Positions 11,718 through 24,194 of a stretch of DNA of 64,000 nt are shown in pieces; position 1 is the first letter of the stretch; every line of letters begins with the position of its first letter. The notes below the pieces were generated by a model. It did no database searches. It was not told the DNA's origin and saw only the letters and a list, made by a program, of their open reading frames with translations. Origin of the DNA: Heracleum sosnowskyi (lineage: Eukaryota > Streptophyta > Magnoliopsida > Apiales > Apiaceae); the NCBI GenBank assembly GCA_030848705.1, contig CM061243.1:104830436-104894435 (forward strand), written 5' to 3'. The translations under genes were made by a program, and so were the position numbers.

Positions 11718-14700
11718 ATGGCCGGAGAATTTATCGTAACCAAGACTAATCATGTCTCGTTTCAAAACTTGCAAGCCATTACGAACTTACAGTTTCGTGC
11801 ATGGGCAGAGTTTTTGAATACACGTTCGTTAGTGACATATGCCTTGAGTACTCCCGTAGTCCTTTGCATCGATCAATTGACTGCGTTGTACACAACCGCC
11901 ACGGATACAAGTGAGAATAACATTAGATCCTTCAGTTTTGTTGTGCCAGGGGGCAGAACAATAAGGGTGATGGAACATGATTTTAACCGGATTCTACATT
12001 TTCCAACAGAAAACCTTGTTCCGGATCCCACGACTGAGGAGATACATGCTTTCTTCACTCTCATAAGAAGTCAACAACCAAACTTCTTTGTGGGAGAGTT
12101 TCTTAAGCATTACCTGACCAAGCCATGGAATTTTTTCTTTCACACACTGATCCATGTTTTTACTGCCAAGCTAACAAATCTGCATGGTATTCCCTTATTC
12201 CTTCAAAAGATATGGTTTGCCATTGCTAACAATAGGCATATCAACATAGGACGATTAGTGATTGATCAAGTCATTCTGTGCATGGGACCACTGGATGAAA
12301 GAACAGGCATGGACGATGTGCTTTGTTTCTATCCTAGGTTCCTACAGCTAATTCTCAATGATGTCTTAACAGATGATGAACGTGAGACATTTTCAGACGA
12401 GGAGACCATGGAGTGCATGAGGCTGAAGAGCAATGCAATAACCGCTCTGATAAGAAAGAATCATCTTCCAGGGGTACCCACTGTTCTCATAGACTATCTA
12501 TGAACGGTGCCCCTACCACTTCTACCCCCGGGGGAACAGGTAATTGAAGGTAATATTCCTCAACCTGAACTGGCTCCTGAACCACAACCAATGGATGTTG
12601 ATCCAGAGCCCTCAGCGGCCATTCCAGACCATGAGATTGCAAACCCACAATCTCTAACCACGGTCGAAGAGCCTTTGGAAGAGCCAAATGAAACAATAAA
12701 CGAACCTCCTTCCCCTCCTATACCCAATATTCAGACATCCGTGAGTGTAGAGGGAGATAGTGCCTTAGCAGCACCACATAAGGAGATACACCCTTCAACA
12801 ACAGCTCTGCCTTCCTCTAAAAGGAGAAGAATAGAAATCGAGGCAACTGTTGATACTTTATTTCAAACTTCCAAAGCGCCCTATATTGATTTTTCTGATG
12901 CTGATTGGGCTACATTAACTAAAGCAATATCTGAACCAATAGCTCAATCTAGCAAGGAGGAATTGACGGAAGCAACAGGTGTTCCGACCATATTACGGTC
13001 AGGTTCACTGGTTGAAGGTTCTAAGAACCAAGTGTCTTCACATACGTCGAGAGAAGGCTTTGACCTAAATGCACAATCTAAAGGGTCATTGTTTACCTCT
13101 CAGATGGAACATATCTGTATCCTGCGGGTAAAGGGTCTGACGTAGGTGCAGATCGATAACTCGGTGACAACGAATCAATTCACATTGAGGAGTTAACTGA
13201 GGTAAAGTCTTCACAGACTATTGGGGAAGTTTCAGGATCTCTGCTGTTAATAGAGCCTGATTCTAGCCTCCTAGAGATTCAAACTCTAGATCCTACAAAG
13301 GATACATCATCTACGGATGATCAGCAACTTGGTTTAACCAAGGACGGGGACTTGCGAAGCCCCATTGCACCACCGGTGACCTCCTTAAGGATGGCTACGG
13401 TGTTTTCTTCTGCAGGTACAAATAGCACTAAGGGATTGAGTGAAACACAAACACTTACACCTGGCCTGAGTGGGAAAGGAAAAATGAGTGAAACACCGAC
13501 AGAAACGTTGAGTGTACACCCAGAGCCAAATGTGAGGAGTGACACCCTAAACCTTTCAAATATTGATGATTTGCTACGACCTACAGAAAGAGAGGTACAT
13601 GTTCAATCCTCGCTCAAGGAGATGACAGTTCATGATCTACAAGGAAATCTTTTATACAAGGTTCCACTGCGACCTTCCTTTGACCAAGGGATCTCCTCTA
13701 GTCCAAACAATGCTTCTTTAAAGTCTATTCAAGAGAAGGTTGACTTGGCTACAGCTGATTCCAGAAGAACTTTCAGGGTCATTGGCAGTGCATCTGGCAC
13801 TATAACATGTACGAAGCATGCAGTGGACTCCTTGAAGAAGGAAGCTATGGAAGAACTAATCGAATTGAGGACGGACGTTAAGGAGCTGAAAGATGGTTTC
13901 ATGAATGAGGTGTATTCTCTGACTCAAGGGCAAGAAGCTTTGAAGGAAGACGTTCTGGTTATCCGGGATGGTCAAGCTAAGGTAAAAGATGTAATGAACA
14001 CCCTTTCAAGAGTGGAGTCTAAGCTAAACAAGAGATTGGATCACATTGAAAAGACTACCAACTCAAGATTGGATGACATTGACCTGAAGCTAGCTTCTAT
14101 GCATGAAATGAACAAGGAGATTGCGGAGTTCATGGAGAATCAAGGCGACGGAGTACAGTCTATATGGAATATGTTGAGGAACCAACAACCCGGACCTTCA
14201 AATCAACAACCTGATCCTTCTACTACCTTCTACAATGAGGATAACTACATCGAGGATTCCTCAACTAAGGGGGAGAAAGTTGGAGAAGGGGAGACACATG
14301 AAGGATGGCAAACATCTGGATGGGGAGTTTGGGAAACCAATGAAGCTATTCCAGTTAGACAGTACTGGATTAAAGACATTGTGCAAGAAGAAGAGAGTGA
14401 GGAGGAATTTGAGATCATGCAAGAGCAACCACTACAGGAGGAGCATGACCCATATTATCCAGAGCCAATAGAACATCCTATCTTGGATGATGATATGGAA
14501 GTAGAAGCAAATTCTCTATCACTAGAAGAACAAGCTGCCTTGGAGATGGTGAAAGCTGACAGAGCTGCAATAGATGTCAGGCAAGCTGAGAGAGAGAGAG
14601 AGACAACAAGCAGTTCTAAGGAGTGAGAAGCTTAAAAGATTCAAGGTGTATGCTGAAGTGAGGAAGAAGAAGATGATGGATTTAGCACAGAAGCAAGGTA

Positions 14701-15515
14701 TTGACTGGGAGATGGCTTACAAAACCTTTTGTGGAGTTGAAGACGGATTAGAAGTCAACAACAATGCGGTGGTGGAAGTCATAATTCAGGACATAAGAAG
14801 TGCAAATCCTGATGATCATACTTACTTCACTGCATTGAGAAATACTGTGATCTTTCTGAAAGCCGGGGTTAAAGAAAACGGTGCCTGGAACATATTGATC
14901 AACTTTCTTGAGAAAGGTACCTTTGTGATTTCCACTAAGTTTTTTGAACAGAGAACATACACAGAACTGCAGGTTATGCTCATCAAGATACAAAGGACTA
15001 CAAGGCTAAATGAACTGCTCCGTGAGCATGTTAAAGAGATCTTGATGAAAGTCGGTCCAGAGATTACTGAAGATCCTCCAATGATTAGATTCATGACGAA
15101 TGACTTGTTCAGAATCTGCTATTTGGCTAAGGACAAACTGAGAGATTATCCAATTAATTATCTGATATCAGTGGAGAAGTATCTTAGATCCACTGGATTC
15201 ACATCAATGGAGAAGGACAAAGCAGCCGACACTCTACGAAGATTTCTAATGGAGAATGTTCCTTACTATAGGAAGAGAGTGGAAAAAGGATTGGAAGTGC
15301 GTACCAGACTACCAAACATGCCAAAGCTAAGCAAGAAAGATGTTAACATTGCATGGTTGTGGGCTGGAGTGGGTCAAGAGGTTGAATATATTGGAAGACA
15401 CATCCAAGGAGCAATCCTTAAACTTGGAGATTCATTGCACTATCCATCAGTGATTGATTATCAAGCTGCTAACTCCAATCCAATGATTGAAGAAGGTGAG
15501 ATCGAAATGGACTGA
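11718..15515 (+). pseudogene. Element A extra 3' coding region (env-position protein), disrupted
   Basis: Not a standard retroelement enzyme. The N-terminal domain (11718 to about 12420) is homologous in pattern to that of element B, with W-x3-FF-x-T/V-L/M, FTAKLTNLHGIP and FYPRFL. TGA 12501-12503 breaks the frame. A Pro/Glu-rich linker follows, with a basic cluster SSKRRRIE (about 12816-12839), stop TAG 13143, a frame change before 13352, and a Lys/Glu coiled coil (about 13840-14150). EDSSTKG is encoded over an internal polypurine tract (14267-14276). Another frame change falls in the GA repeat near 14588. The C-terminal domain (NPDDHTYFTALR, VEKYLRSTGF) ends at TGA 15513. I see no signal peptide or obvious membrane helix. 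The basic cluster suggests a nuclear role. Function unknown. Confidence 0.75.
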
Positions 15516-15740
15516 AGAAAAGAAGCAAAGAACAAAAGAACTATCAGCTCAGACTAGAGGAGCAACTCCAATGTATAAAGTTTTATTGTTTTTTGATTTA
15601 TGAAATCTGGAAATGTATATATATCTGATCCAGAATGCATTTAATATCATTAAGCTGTCTTACTTTAATTAGTTTAAATTTTCCTTAGTTAGTTGAGTTA
15701 TCCTCGAAGTATTTGCTTGTCGAACTCTATCCAATCAAAT

Positions 15741-15749
15741 AGGGGGAGA
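15741..15749 (+). other. Polypurine tract of element A
   Basis: AGGGGGAGA sits directly before the 3' LTR (one T between) and would prime plus-strand synthesis. Confidence 0.9.
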
Positions 15750-15750
15750 T

Positions 15751-16860
15751 TGTAAAGCATAATGTAACATAAGATGTAAAAGAGATAACTACAACTCAAC
15801 AAAGGACAAGACAGACAATAGTATTAACAGAAGCACAGGAATCCAGAATCAAAGAAGAAAAGGTAAACTCAAAAAAATCAAAATACGGTATGTATTCTTG
15901 AAGTCCGTTTACAGGTCACGGAAAGAAGTTCATGAAAATGTTCAAGCCTCAGTGACAGCAAAAGAAACAAGACTTTCAAGATGATAGAAGTATGTGAATG
16001 ATTTAGGGTTAAGTACCACAGGATTCCATTGATTTAAATGAAGCAACCAGAATGACAAAAGACTTATCAGCATCATTGAATTGAAGACATAGAAGAAGAA
16101 TTGATCAAGTGTTATTCATCTGTGAACCAGACCAGTTGCACTAGTTGATGGCACTTAAAAGATCAAGTTGTTTTTATCATCTCAGAAGAAATTGATACAG
16201 TCTAAAACTGAAACACCCTGAAGCTCAGAGGGTTTTCTAAAAGATCAAGGACAAGAAAAGAATTCGATGGTTTTTCTATTTAGAAAACCATCGAATATGA
16301 TTTAAGAAAACCATTTGAAAACAAGATTAAAGTAGTTTGTTTTTTGATAGTTTTTATTTAAAAACTATCGAATGGTAAAATACTTTATACATTCGATGGT
16401 TTTTAAATTAGGGAATAGGTGAAAGGTTTTGCTTTGTTTGACAGGTTGATGAAAATTGGACGACCATGATTGATTCTTCAATTATGGTTTGATAGTTTTC
16501 AAAACACAAGTCTACAATTACTACAGACGAAGTGTGTCTTCTTCAGTCGAGGTTCATTTACAGTAGCAATTACTAAGAGAGAGTTTGAGCCAGAGAGATT
16601 ACTGAAGAAATTAATATTGCTCAGATTTCTATCATTGTATTGATTGTGAATAACCTAGAACTCATTGAAGCTAATCTACAGATTAGAAATAGTAGCACCC
16701 CTCGAGGTTTATATTTATAAAAAGATATATTCCCCTACTCTTGGTTTGATTTGGTCTGTTTGATTTCGTTATAGAACTAAATGATTAATCCGCGAACGAA
16801 ATTGAATTATTTGTAGGTATCGTATTCAACCCCCCATTCTACGATACTTTGGACCTAACA
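15751..16860 (+). repeat. 3' LTR of element A
   Basis: 1110 bp, about 98% identical by eye to the 5' LTR. It is followed immediately by the CATAT target duplication. It keeps the TTCGATGG hairpins, though one copy has decayed (TTTGATAG). Confidence 0.95.
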
Positions 16861-16962
16861 CATATAGAAAGAGAGGTTAAACAAGATAGTACCTCATTGA
16901 CACCCTCGCAAATTGCTTCCCATCTCTCCAGCAACTGGCACAATGCTACTGGAGGCAAGTCC

Positions 16963-18102
16963 CTGATTAAACAATGATTCATTATCTATATCGTATTAAG
17001 GAACTACATTCAGCAACAAGCTTTGAAGCAGAATGAATACAGCAATGACGGGTCAATGGCAATTTCTCCAGTAACAAGTGAGAATCCATACAATCAAATC
17101 TTGCAATTTACACGTACTAGATCTTTTTTTAGTTACTTACGTGATGCACGTCTCTTATACGGAACAGGTACTCAAAAATCAATCAATAAATTCCACCAGA
17201 TATGGAGATGTCAAGGGTAACATGAAATGAATCTAAGCAACACCACGCCTTTTTTACTCTGCTAGTCATGCATCTTCAAGAGAGATGAAAACATATCATT
17301 GAGTTTTTTATTGGAAATTCTAGTTTTCCATTCATCACATAATCACAGACATTAATACAAACATGCACACACACACGAAGCATAAATACACATATGTTAT
17401 AAAACCTACAGGGCCTTGCATGTGTACTTTCATTATTTCATATGTGCGACTTAAAGACATTCAAATTCATTCCAACAAACAAACATGTACTTTCTATATC
17501 ACAAAATCACATGATCTATAGATATCTCCCTTTTTATTAACTTTAGTAGACATGTACTTTCTATATCAGAAAATCATATGATCTACAGATATCTCCCTTT
17601 TTATTAACTTTAGTAGGGATATTTATATCATTACAACAATGAGCTGCACAACATCAGAATGGACATGATATCATTTTTTGTAAAGAATAGATGAAAAGGT
17701 CAAGCGCCTAGGTACACAACATGTACCTTAAATTCACTGTAACAACAAAGTTAAACATGGAACTCCTAAAATATTCATGCGCAGACACGGATACTTCTAA
17801 AATTCATGCCTCATTCAAAAGTAGGGTTGCGAAATTTGAAAATAAGAACTTGGGTGCACATAAATTTATAAAGCTTTGCAAATAAACACATACATTTTAA
17901 AATCAAAAGTATTCATGTTAATTGTCCGTCAATGACATGACCAAGATTTCAAAAAGGTACCACATTTAGCCATCCCCATCACCAACATCTCGCTTAGATG
18001 ACTCTTCAGTTAAATTATTTGCATCAATAGATAGAAGTACACAACACTGGCTCTACAAAAATTGTTCTGATGATTAATTAAAAGCAAACATCCATCACCT
18101 AC
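16963..18102 (-). other. ORC3 intron between exons 10 and 11
   Basis: About 1.1 kb of AT-rich intron with donor GTAGGT (minus strand, 18097-18102) and an acceptor ending in CAG just above 16962. Apart from the 67-bp tandem duplication at 17483-17616 I see no gene, RNA or mobile element in it. Confidence 0.7.
17483..17616. repeat. Tandem duplication, 67 bp x 2
   Basis: Two adjacent 67-bp units (17483-17549 and 17550-17616) both start ACATGTACTTTCTATATCA and end in CTTTAGTAG, with only a few mismatches. They look like a recent local duplication inside an ORC3 intron. Confidence 0.9.
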
Positions 18103-19183
18103 CTCACCTTGCGAATTGCTTGACAAATGAAGCCACCCATGTGCAAGTTATTCTGCTCTCCGACCATTATTTGATTGTTTGCAGGCACTTTTAAGCTGTT
18201 ATCTGATACTGAATGAAGATCAGAAGCTCTAGTTTCCCATAAGTCTGGATCAAGTGCCTCATAGTACAAGTCTAACAGGCTAAGTTTATGATACTTTCCA
18301 GCTTCATATAAACACTGCAGCAAAAGCTACTTTGTCAGAGAACAGATTGTTTTCAAAGGTGTTGCATGTCTACTTAATTTAGAGGTTTAAAAGCTAATTA
18401 GCTTTTACACATGTCAAATGCGAAAAGTTATTTATGAGTTATAACGATTCAAGAAATATAATTCCTATCATCTAGCTAGTGAAACCTAATTTGGCATACT
18501 TATGGAAGAAGCGTGTAGCAACAAATAGTTCTGAATTAAAACACTAAATGATTTCATGAGAATGGACAAGATTGGAGCACGGAAGAAGAGAAAGGGTTAA
18601 ATTACCAACTTTTTCAAAACCTTAAGGTGCGAGGCAAAGGCCACTAATAAGACTTGTACTTTAACAGTCCCCCTCTCTCTTAAAGTACACATCTATACCC
18701 TTTCTTAAAAAAAGGAAACCTCTTTTCAATGGTATATATATGTACCAAAATATGGTTTCCCCTAAAATCTGGTTTTACACTTAAATTCCTATCACCTATA
18801 GGATTCTATATCGGTTTTTTTTCTCTTTAACTTTTGGTATATTATTACACATCTCAGACAATAGCAGATCCGAATAAAGTCTAATCCTAAAATCCTCCAG
18901 TTTAAAATGATTAAAATTTGTATATACTCAGCCTCTTAAATATCGCGCAAGACTACATACAGTGCGAGACTATTGGTAAATCATAAAACAAGAAGAAGTT
19001 ATATTTTATATAATGCAATCATATTTTTGAAGGTTGAAAGATGTAATTATTTGTTCAATGTATTTTCTTATTTATTGATGATCTTGTTAGAGTAAATAGT
19101 TTAATATACATATATAGTAATTAAATACGATGTTTATATAAGCAAAAGAACAACGTAATACATTTTATCATAAATAAAAAACA

Positions 19184-19460
19184 GAGTAAATTGCAAAATG
19201 GTGGCTGGACTTTACCCGCGTTAGCATTTTGGTGGCCGGACTTTCAAATTTGAAATTTGGTGGCCAGATATTGCTTTTAGTCTTCAAAAAGGTGGCTAAG
19301 AGCCACTTTTTGTAGAACTTTTTTTTTTTTCAAAAAGGTGGCCCTTAGCCACATTTTAGAAAAATAAAAGTAATGTCTGGCCACCAGATTGCAAATTTGA
19401 AAGTTCGGCCACCAAAATGCAAAATGAGGTTAAGTTCGGCCACAAATTTGCAATTTACTC
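19184..19460. mobile_element. Mutator-like MITE, 277 bp, 9-bp target duplication
   Basis: The element starts GAGTAAATTGCAAA and ends with its inverted partner TTTGCAATTTACTC. Its two halves pair over most of their length (GGTGGC and GCCACC blocks either side of a T-run). It is flanked by a perfect 9-bp direct repeat, TAAAAAACA (19175-19183 and 19461-19469). A 9-bp duplication is the signature of Mutator-family insertion. There is no coding capacity, so it must have been mobilised in trans. Confidence 0.88.
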
Positions 19461-19549
19461 TAAAAAACACAATACTTTAATTTTATTTAGTCCCCTTAAA
19501 ACGTGCTTGTTAGATATCATGGCTTAAATGTATTTTGAGAAAATAACAA

Positions 19550-20330
19550 ATATGAACCAAAAAAGGGTGATGGCCCTTAATTCCTCTTTGTCAACCAACA
19601 TTGTCCAAAATGCTTCCCACCAAAAATATGGCCCAAAATGCCTGCCAGATACGGCAGTTCGTGTGTAGTATTAGGCTGGATGTGGCATTTCATTTGCAAC
19701 ATTAATTCTGACACGCAGTTGTGTCTTCCGTATCACCTGGACACGTTATTCAAGATACCATATTAATGTTAGACACAGTATCACATCTGTCGTGTCTGCC
19801 TCATACACGAAACACGGCTTCCGTGATGTACTTGGTTATGTTGCCAAGTGAACTTGCATTTTGAAGCTTGGCCTTGTTTTGATACATGACAAATGAAGCA
19901 GACCTTAAAGTTGCTTTTATAAAGGAATGAATGCTCCCTGCCTTTTAGTTCATTCTATGCGGGACTTCATAAAAGGAAGTCCTATGCCATGTATACATTT
20001 TATATAGACATATGTATTCTGAGAGAGTAGCATTACATCCCACATCGCCATTTATAAGAAAGTTGAGTAGTAGTCTACTAGTCTACTTTATTAAGGCTAC
20101 TAAAGCTCAACAAAACATGCAAGTACCATGGACTTTGAGCTTTGTTTCATCCAAAACTTTTAGCTAGTAACTAGACTAGATAATCCATCCAACACTCTCC
20201 CTGTGATATGAGTGATCCATGTGATACGGCACTTCGGCTGCCGTATTTTGGGGGCATATTGGGCCATTGTTCCAGCAATGAGTATTTAGGGCCATGTTAT
20301 TTCATTTTGAGGTATTTTGGTAATTTTCTC
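19550..20330. repeat. Imperfect inverted-repeat unit, possible old MITE
   Basis: The left arm (about 19570-19660) holds ATGGCCCTTAATTCC and ATGGCCCAAAATGCC then ATACGGCAG. The right arm (about 20230-20310) holds the reverse complements in mirrored order, including CTGCCGTATTTTGGGGGC and GGGCCAT. The arms are diverged and the outer ends are unclear. I could not fix a target duplication. Confidence 0.4.
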
Positions 20331-23300
20331 ACCAAAAAGTATGTTGAAAACTAATAATTATTAATGTCAAAAAATCATAAAATATACAAGATCATAAACA
20401 AAGCGCATAATTTTTTTTAATATTGAATACGATGTAAATAAAGAAAGCATAATATTTTATACTCTAATAGTTCCACTTAAAACGTGTCTATTAGATGATA
20501 TGACTTAAACATTCACAAAAAAATATATTTAAACAAAATTGTATGTTCATAGCTAATTATTATCATACAACCAGTTTCGTAAGCAAACAAATGAACTATT
20601 TACAAAGAAAATAGCATAAATAAAATTCTTATATGTTCCTAAAAACATTAAATATATTTTACAAATACTTTAATTATAATAAAATATTATTAAATTATAA
20701 TTATATTAGACCATGGGTTATCTCCTAGTTGTTGTAAAACAAGTTTGTCTTTATAAATGGGCATACAACTATTATTAGTTCATTTAAGATTATTGGGAGT
20801 AAGAGGTGTTATCATGGGAGGACAATATAACTTACAACATTTAGTCTACGTTTCAACGAGAATCAATGTGTTCCTTTGAGAGGATTATCTCGAAGATAGA
20901 TAATAAGCTAAACTTGTGTTACATTATAGAAAATCCAAGAGTTTGAGGTCTCACCAAAAGTACAGAGCTCCATAACTTATGTGATCTTTTCAGTTGTGAC
21001 AAACCTTGTTCTAAAACTTCACCATTTGGTTCACCAAGTTTGTTCCTGTAATAAAAAAAACATCAAGATTATTACTATGATTCCTAATCTAAAAGACAAG
21101 GAGCACTTGTAGATAATGATATAATATCTAATTTGAATACCCCGTGTAAGAAGGAAGATTGAAAGCTCGACTAAGCATCGCTTCTGGTAATGTTTCATGT
21201 TTCCAATAGGGCAGTACCTGCAATTTATTGATAAACATAAAATTATTATAGATGAATGATTCTACTCAATATAGATGGCATTTAAATAAATAAGGTCTAC
21301 TAGTTTCTAATACATGAGTATTATATACACATGTGTATACATAAGTACCACAGACTTTTACAAAGATTGTGGCTGCCTTGCATATGCAGGTTGCCATGAC
21401 GAAATGGCAAAGAATTAGTGGATTTGGGAATAATGAGGCTTTATATGGGAATAAGAGCAAAATCAAAGAAGAGAATATAAACTTATAAACATGCCGAGTG
21501 TTATATTTTCTGAAGTTAAAAACTATGAAACGTAAGAAAGGAAAAGCATAAAAGGAATATTCAAGAACTACACTAGGAAAGAAGAAATTTTCACCTGTCC
21601 GTCATTTTGGTCATGTAAACCTTTCAGTATGAAGCTTAAAGGCTCCATCGAAAAATGGTGGATAATTGTCATCTGAAAATGTTTAATAAAATATGTAAAA
21701 ATTATTATACATACTGACCTTCAATGCTCGAACAAATGAGGAAAGTGTTCCATCCTGTCTCAAGAAGCAGCTTCTTAGGAAAGTTGCAACCTTGTGGGCA
21801 ACATTGAAGCCAGAAAATTGTCTCACGAGAACAGCATGAATGATTGAATCCAGTCTCTCAGATGGAGATCTCAGTATGAACTTATGAGGAGATATAAACT
21901 GAAGAGCATTTGAAGAAAGCACGTATCTTGGGGCATCAATAGTTGTTGCAACTCCCAGTATCAAAAGAATCGGAAGCTTAACTATCCATTCGCTGGTTAG
22001 CACAAAGATAAAACTATTAAGTTTTAGTAGGGTTGATCGTAATATGTGCATGAAGAATGATAGTGACTATCTTGTCTATTAACAGATACGTGAAACCATG
22101 CATACTGGAAATGATACACGAAACTAAAATCAATATTAACAGTAAATCAAATCAATAACATGCTTTATGTTCATGGTCCATGTTATGTCGCCTAACTTAA
22201 AGAAGACTTGTATCAGCATTGCATGTAGGAAATTTCAAAATGAATCTAAAACCAGAATGTGACTGTCAAAATATTAGTGACTGAATGTGAAAGTCATGTA
22301 AACAATGAATACTCCTACAATATTAAAAGATTAGTTACTGAATTTGAGTCAAGTAAACGACGATTACTCTAGAAAATTGTGACTAAATGTGAAAGTCATC
22401 TACTGACAGCCTCAATCTTCCATTACAAATATAATTTGACGACCACATTGTTGTAAATTTCGTATACATTAATTAGGATTTAGGGCAAAAATATGTCAAT
22501 TGTCTGTTATAGCATATGAACTTTGAGAGTTCATGAATGATTCATCAAATCAATCTTCTCTTTTTGTTGACCTGTCACCTAGGTGTGTGAATGACAGTTA
22601 CAGAATAAGTCAGACACACCTTAACATTAGGATGAAATCAGATAGGACAGTGCCACAGCACCTCTCGAGATCTTCGATGATTACAACCACAGGATTTCCA
22701 TAATTATCTTGTTCAGCATACCATGATGCCAGGGCTGATATATCGGCCACCTATTTAAACATGTATAAAATTATGTAAATGCGGAAATTAAATATTTATG
22801 CAACAGTGCACGAAGTCCTACGACTTGACATGAATATAAGTTTTCAAATAGAATTCAATATGTCAGTTAATATTCTTACATCCAGGGTAACCATCAGAAT
22901 CTTTCTCAACAAACTTTTGATTGAACCACTAATTCCATTCTTTGGAGAAAAATCACATGATGAAAGGTTAGCCACATGGCATCCATGAGACCTCAAATGT
23001 TGTCCAAGATCCGCAAAGGTTAGTAGATCATCTACAACTTCCATATTTCCTAAGAATTTGTACTCGATTAGATTTTGATTATCAATAAAATCAAGAAGGT
23101 AACTTAAAAAAAATAAAGTTGGTACATAGTATGTTTAGACGACTTGAATGAAACTTACTGGTTAACACCAGCCCGCAGAACAGTTGTTTCGACGTAGCAT
23201 CAATTACAATGGGGAATGAAGATGTGACTTTGACAAATTCAGGCTTCCCACGAGAAGTAATTGCATCAAATGATTCATGAACCCATATATCAATCTCATT

Positions 23301-23947
23301 GAACATATCTAGATTGATATTCCTCAAAACATCCTAAAATATAGCCAGAAAATTACTAAATTCTTGTAAAATAAATCACACTAACCAATGCATATTTCAA
23401 TCCCGAGCACGTAACCTAGTTCAAATTATTTAATCACATTCACAAAATCAGAAAACGAAAAATTATAACAACAAATACGAAACTAAATTCCAAAAGTGGA
23501 CCTAAATTACAATTTTCTAACAGCAGCACTACCTGCCTGCTTGAGTGTGTAAATGGATTAAAAAGCACCTTAATAACGGACTCGGTTTTAGACCAAACGC
23601 AATGAAATGCATCATTTCACAGTTTCTCTAGTCCATCAGCTTCACCAGTGTCAGATAAATCAATCTGTCTCCTCGCTTTACCACCAGATTTCCTCTCAAT
23701 CCTTTGAGACGATGCTTTGTGAAGTACAAAAAACGGCTACATCCAAAACAAAAACAAACTCAAATCGCGAATTACAAATCTCTACACACAACAAATGTCA
23801 CATTACACTTACAAAGAAGCAGCTACACAACTCAATACACACATATCTATATCAATTGATAAATTTGTATTGATAAGTTAAAAGTACCTGTAGATCATTC
23901 TCATCATTTTGACCTAATTGAAGATCGTCAGCTTCGATTGAACCCAT

Positions 23948-24194
23948 TTTAATGTTAATTGGGTGATTGTACGCGACTCAGTTCTAGAAATTAGGGCTTA
24001 TATATATATTATGTCCATTGTATATCGTTGTTTTTCCTTTTGGCGGGAAGTAGCTAGGGGCGACTGGTGGGTGTGTATAAGGGAATGGGCTTCTCTCTTC
24101 TGGTGGGCCGATTGTATTTGTGGCCTGATGGACATGTTGAGAATAAAAACATGTTGGTTGAACTTCATATGATATTAAAACTTTTTATAAATTT
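23948..24194 (-). promoter_or_regulatory. Remaining ORC3 5' flank, cut short by element B
   Basis: Only about 247 bp separate the ORC3 start codon from the 5' LTR of element B. The original upstream sequence resumes at 49157, about 25 kb away. No single TATA box or start site can be fixed by eye. Any ORC3 promoter must lie in this short stretch or use LTR sequence. Confidence 0.45.

Larger units (their letters stand above)
102..16860 (+). mobile_element. Element A: Sirevirus-type Copia LTR retrotransposon, inserted in ORC3
   Basis: The element has LTRs of about 1.11 kb with TG...CA ends, a 5-bp target duplication CATAT (97-101 and 16861-16865), an initiator-Met-tRNA primer site and a polypurine tract. 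Internal order is gag, protease, integrase, RT, RNase H, spacer, then a long extra coding region. The Copia order, large size and extra 3' coding region point to the Sirevirus (SIRE/Maximus) lineage. I counted about 24 differences between LTRs, roughly 98% identity, which suggests insertion under about 1 million years ago at commonly used plant rates. It lies in an ORC3 intron in the opposite orientation to the gene. Stops, frameshifts and a nested solo LTR make it non-autonomous. Confidence 0.93.
18315..20954 (-). other. Large ORC3 intron (between exons 9 and 10), enlarged by small elements
   Basis: This 2.6-kb intron separates VLL at the end of exon 9 from CLYEAGKY in exon 10. It holds the Mutator-like MITE at 19184-19460, an imperfect inverted-repeat unit at about 19550-20330, and a diverged direct repeat (about 19485-19540 against 20455-20525). 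18315-19100 is unremarkable AT-rich DNA with no convincing open frame. Confidence 0.65.
1..23947 (-). pseudogene. ORC3: ORC3, origin recognition complex subunit 3, probably broken; 3' end beyond the window
   Basis: ORC3 is part of the nuclear complex that marks replication origins. I traced eleven exons on the minus strand by splice sites and continuous phase: 23888-23947 (start ATG), 23569-23736, 23159-23333, 22880-23049, 22620-22750, 21719-21992, 21595-21672, 21141-21217, 20955-21045, 18103-18314 and 16893-16962. Recognisable plant ORC3 stretches are PFFVLHKA, VWSKTESVIK, VLRNINLDMF, VVDDLLTF, a Walker-B-like VVVIIEDLE, SEWIVKLP, HKVATFLRS, QDGTLSSFV and CLYEAGKY. Phases agree across all ten junctions. 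Two defects are visible. An in-frame TGA in exon 2 (23617-23619) could come from CGA by CpG decay. The next exon candidate (first base 75) would open with TAA after a 53-nt intron, once element A is ignored. The C-terminal winged-helix part lies off the left edge. The family call is strong. The broken state is an inference, and an assembly error or a start at a downstream Met remains possible. Confidence 0.86.

Noticed and set aside
20037..20057. ATCCCACATCG followed by TTTATAA, resembling a plant snRNA gene promoter (USE plus TATA)
   Set aside because: The two boxes are only about 3 bp apart, while U-snRNA genes need about 24 or 33 bp, and no snRNA-like sequence follows. The motif is common in plant repeats.
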